This document shows, one piece after another, positions 13,912 through 14,026 of a stretch of DNA of 14,026 nucleotides. This stretch comes from Anaerolineae bacterium (GTDB lineage: Bacteria > Chloroflexota > Anaerolineae > Aggregatilineales > Phototrophicaceae): the NCBI GenBank assembly GCA_020848855.1, contig JADLHH010000238.1, positions 1-14,026 on the forward strand. The letters run 5' to 3'. The number at the start of each line of letters is the position of its first letter. Position 1 is the stretch's first letter. The notes under the pieces are model-generated. The model saw nothing but the letters and a program-made list of their open reading frames with translations, had not been told where the DNA came from and searched no databases. The translations under genes were made by a program, and so were the position numbers.

Positions 13912-14026
13912 CGCCATCGAGCGGTTCCTGCAGGTTCAATGGGTGTTTACACGACGTTCGCAGGAAGCGAAAGGTTGGCTATTGACTGATCGATTGACGT
14001 AAGGGTTCCACCGGCAACTGGATGAC
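13912..14026. other. Intergenic tail after the M14 gene, no gene seen
   Basis: These 115 bases hold no credible coding start. A short inverted repeat, TTCGC-AGGAA-GCGAA (13957-13971), has no T run and is too small to call a terminator. ATTGAC occurs twice, 12 bp apart (13981 and 13993), and could belong to a regulatory region of a gene beyond the window. Confidence 0.4.

Noticed and set aside
12559..13917. A 452-codon open frame on the minus strand opposite the M14 gene, and similar long antisense frames at 8826-9503, 9525-10502 and 11531-12229
   Set aside because: The plus-strand genes have complete catalytic motifs and ribosome sites. The antisense products are Arg/Gln/His-rich with no family likeness, which is typical of the shadow frames of GC-rich genes.
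13957..13971. Inverted repeat TTCGC-AGGAA-GCGAA after the M14 gene as a terminator
   Set aside because: The stem is five base pairs with no T run; such repeats are expected by chance.

Overview
The window reads as a GC-rich (about 60% by eye) bacterial chromosome with tightly packed, mostly full-length genes and good sigma70-type promoters. The best guess for the host is a member of the Chloroflexota, Anaerolineae-like. This rests on the combination of a Rex regulator, an MreB-like gene directly after atpC, a DppB-type permease with a calcium-loop-like insertion, and a cytosolic peptidase set. It is an inference, not a phylogenetic result. I see no insertion sequence, phage gene, CRISPR array or rRNA.

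Region 1 (1-4110) is housekeeping. It holds the 3' part of atpD (F1 beta) and complete atpC (F1 epsilon). Two hairpins and an extended -10 promoter follow, then an MreB-like actin homologue whose nucleotide site has unusual substitutions. Convergent to it, with only 3 bases between the stop codons, is rex, the NADH/NAD+-sensing repressor, with two Rex-type operator candidates upstream of its start. A divergent GbsR/MarR-type regulator has a palindrome exactly filling the spacer of its own promoter. It is followed by tRNA-Leu(UAG), with a clean promoter and no encoded CCA.

Region 2 (4111-13911) looks like a peptide import and degradation locus built around an RpiR-family regulator. On the minus strand, in transcription order, lie the regulator (8608-7673), a DppB-type permease, a DppC-type permease, and a cytoplasmic serine hydrolase of the beta-lactamase/D-aminopeptidase superfamily that starts at a TTG codon. 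Divergently, on the plus strand, lie a second serine hydrolase of the same superfamily, an S9 prolyl-oligopeptidase-type peptidase, and an M14 zinc carboxypeptidase whose start overlaps the S9 stop. None of the four hydrolases shows a signal peptide, so they probably act on imported peptides inside the cell. The transporter's binding protein and ATPases are not in the window.

The most useful regulatory signal is a 17-bp box, CTGCAACAA-NN-TGTGCA. It is 15/17 identical in front of the permease operon (7638-7654) and in the regulator/hydrolase divergent promoter (8666-8682). In both places it covers the -35 element of the minus-strand promoter. I infer it is the operator of the RpiR-type regulator and that it ties both arms into one regulon. 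The substrate is unknown. Peptides containing D-amino acids, including cell-wall muropeptides, are a reasonable but untested hypothesis.
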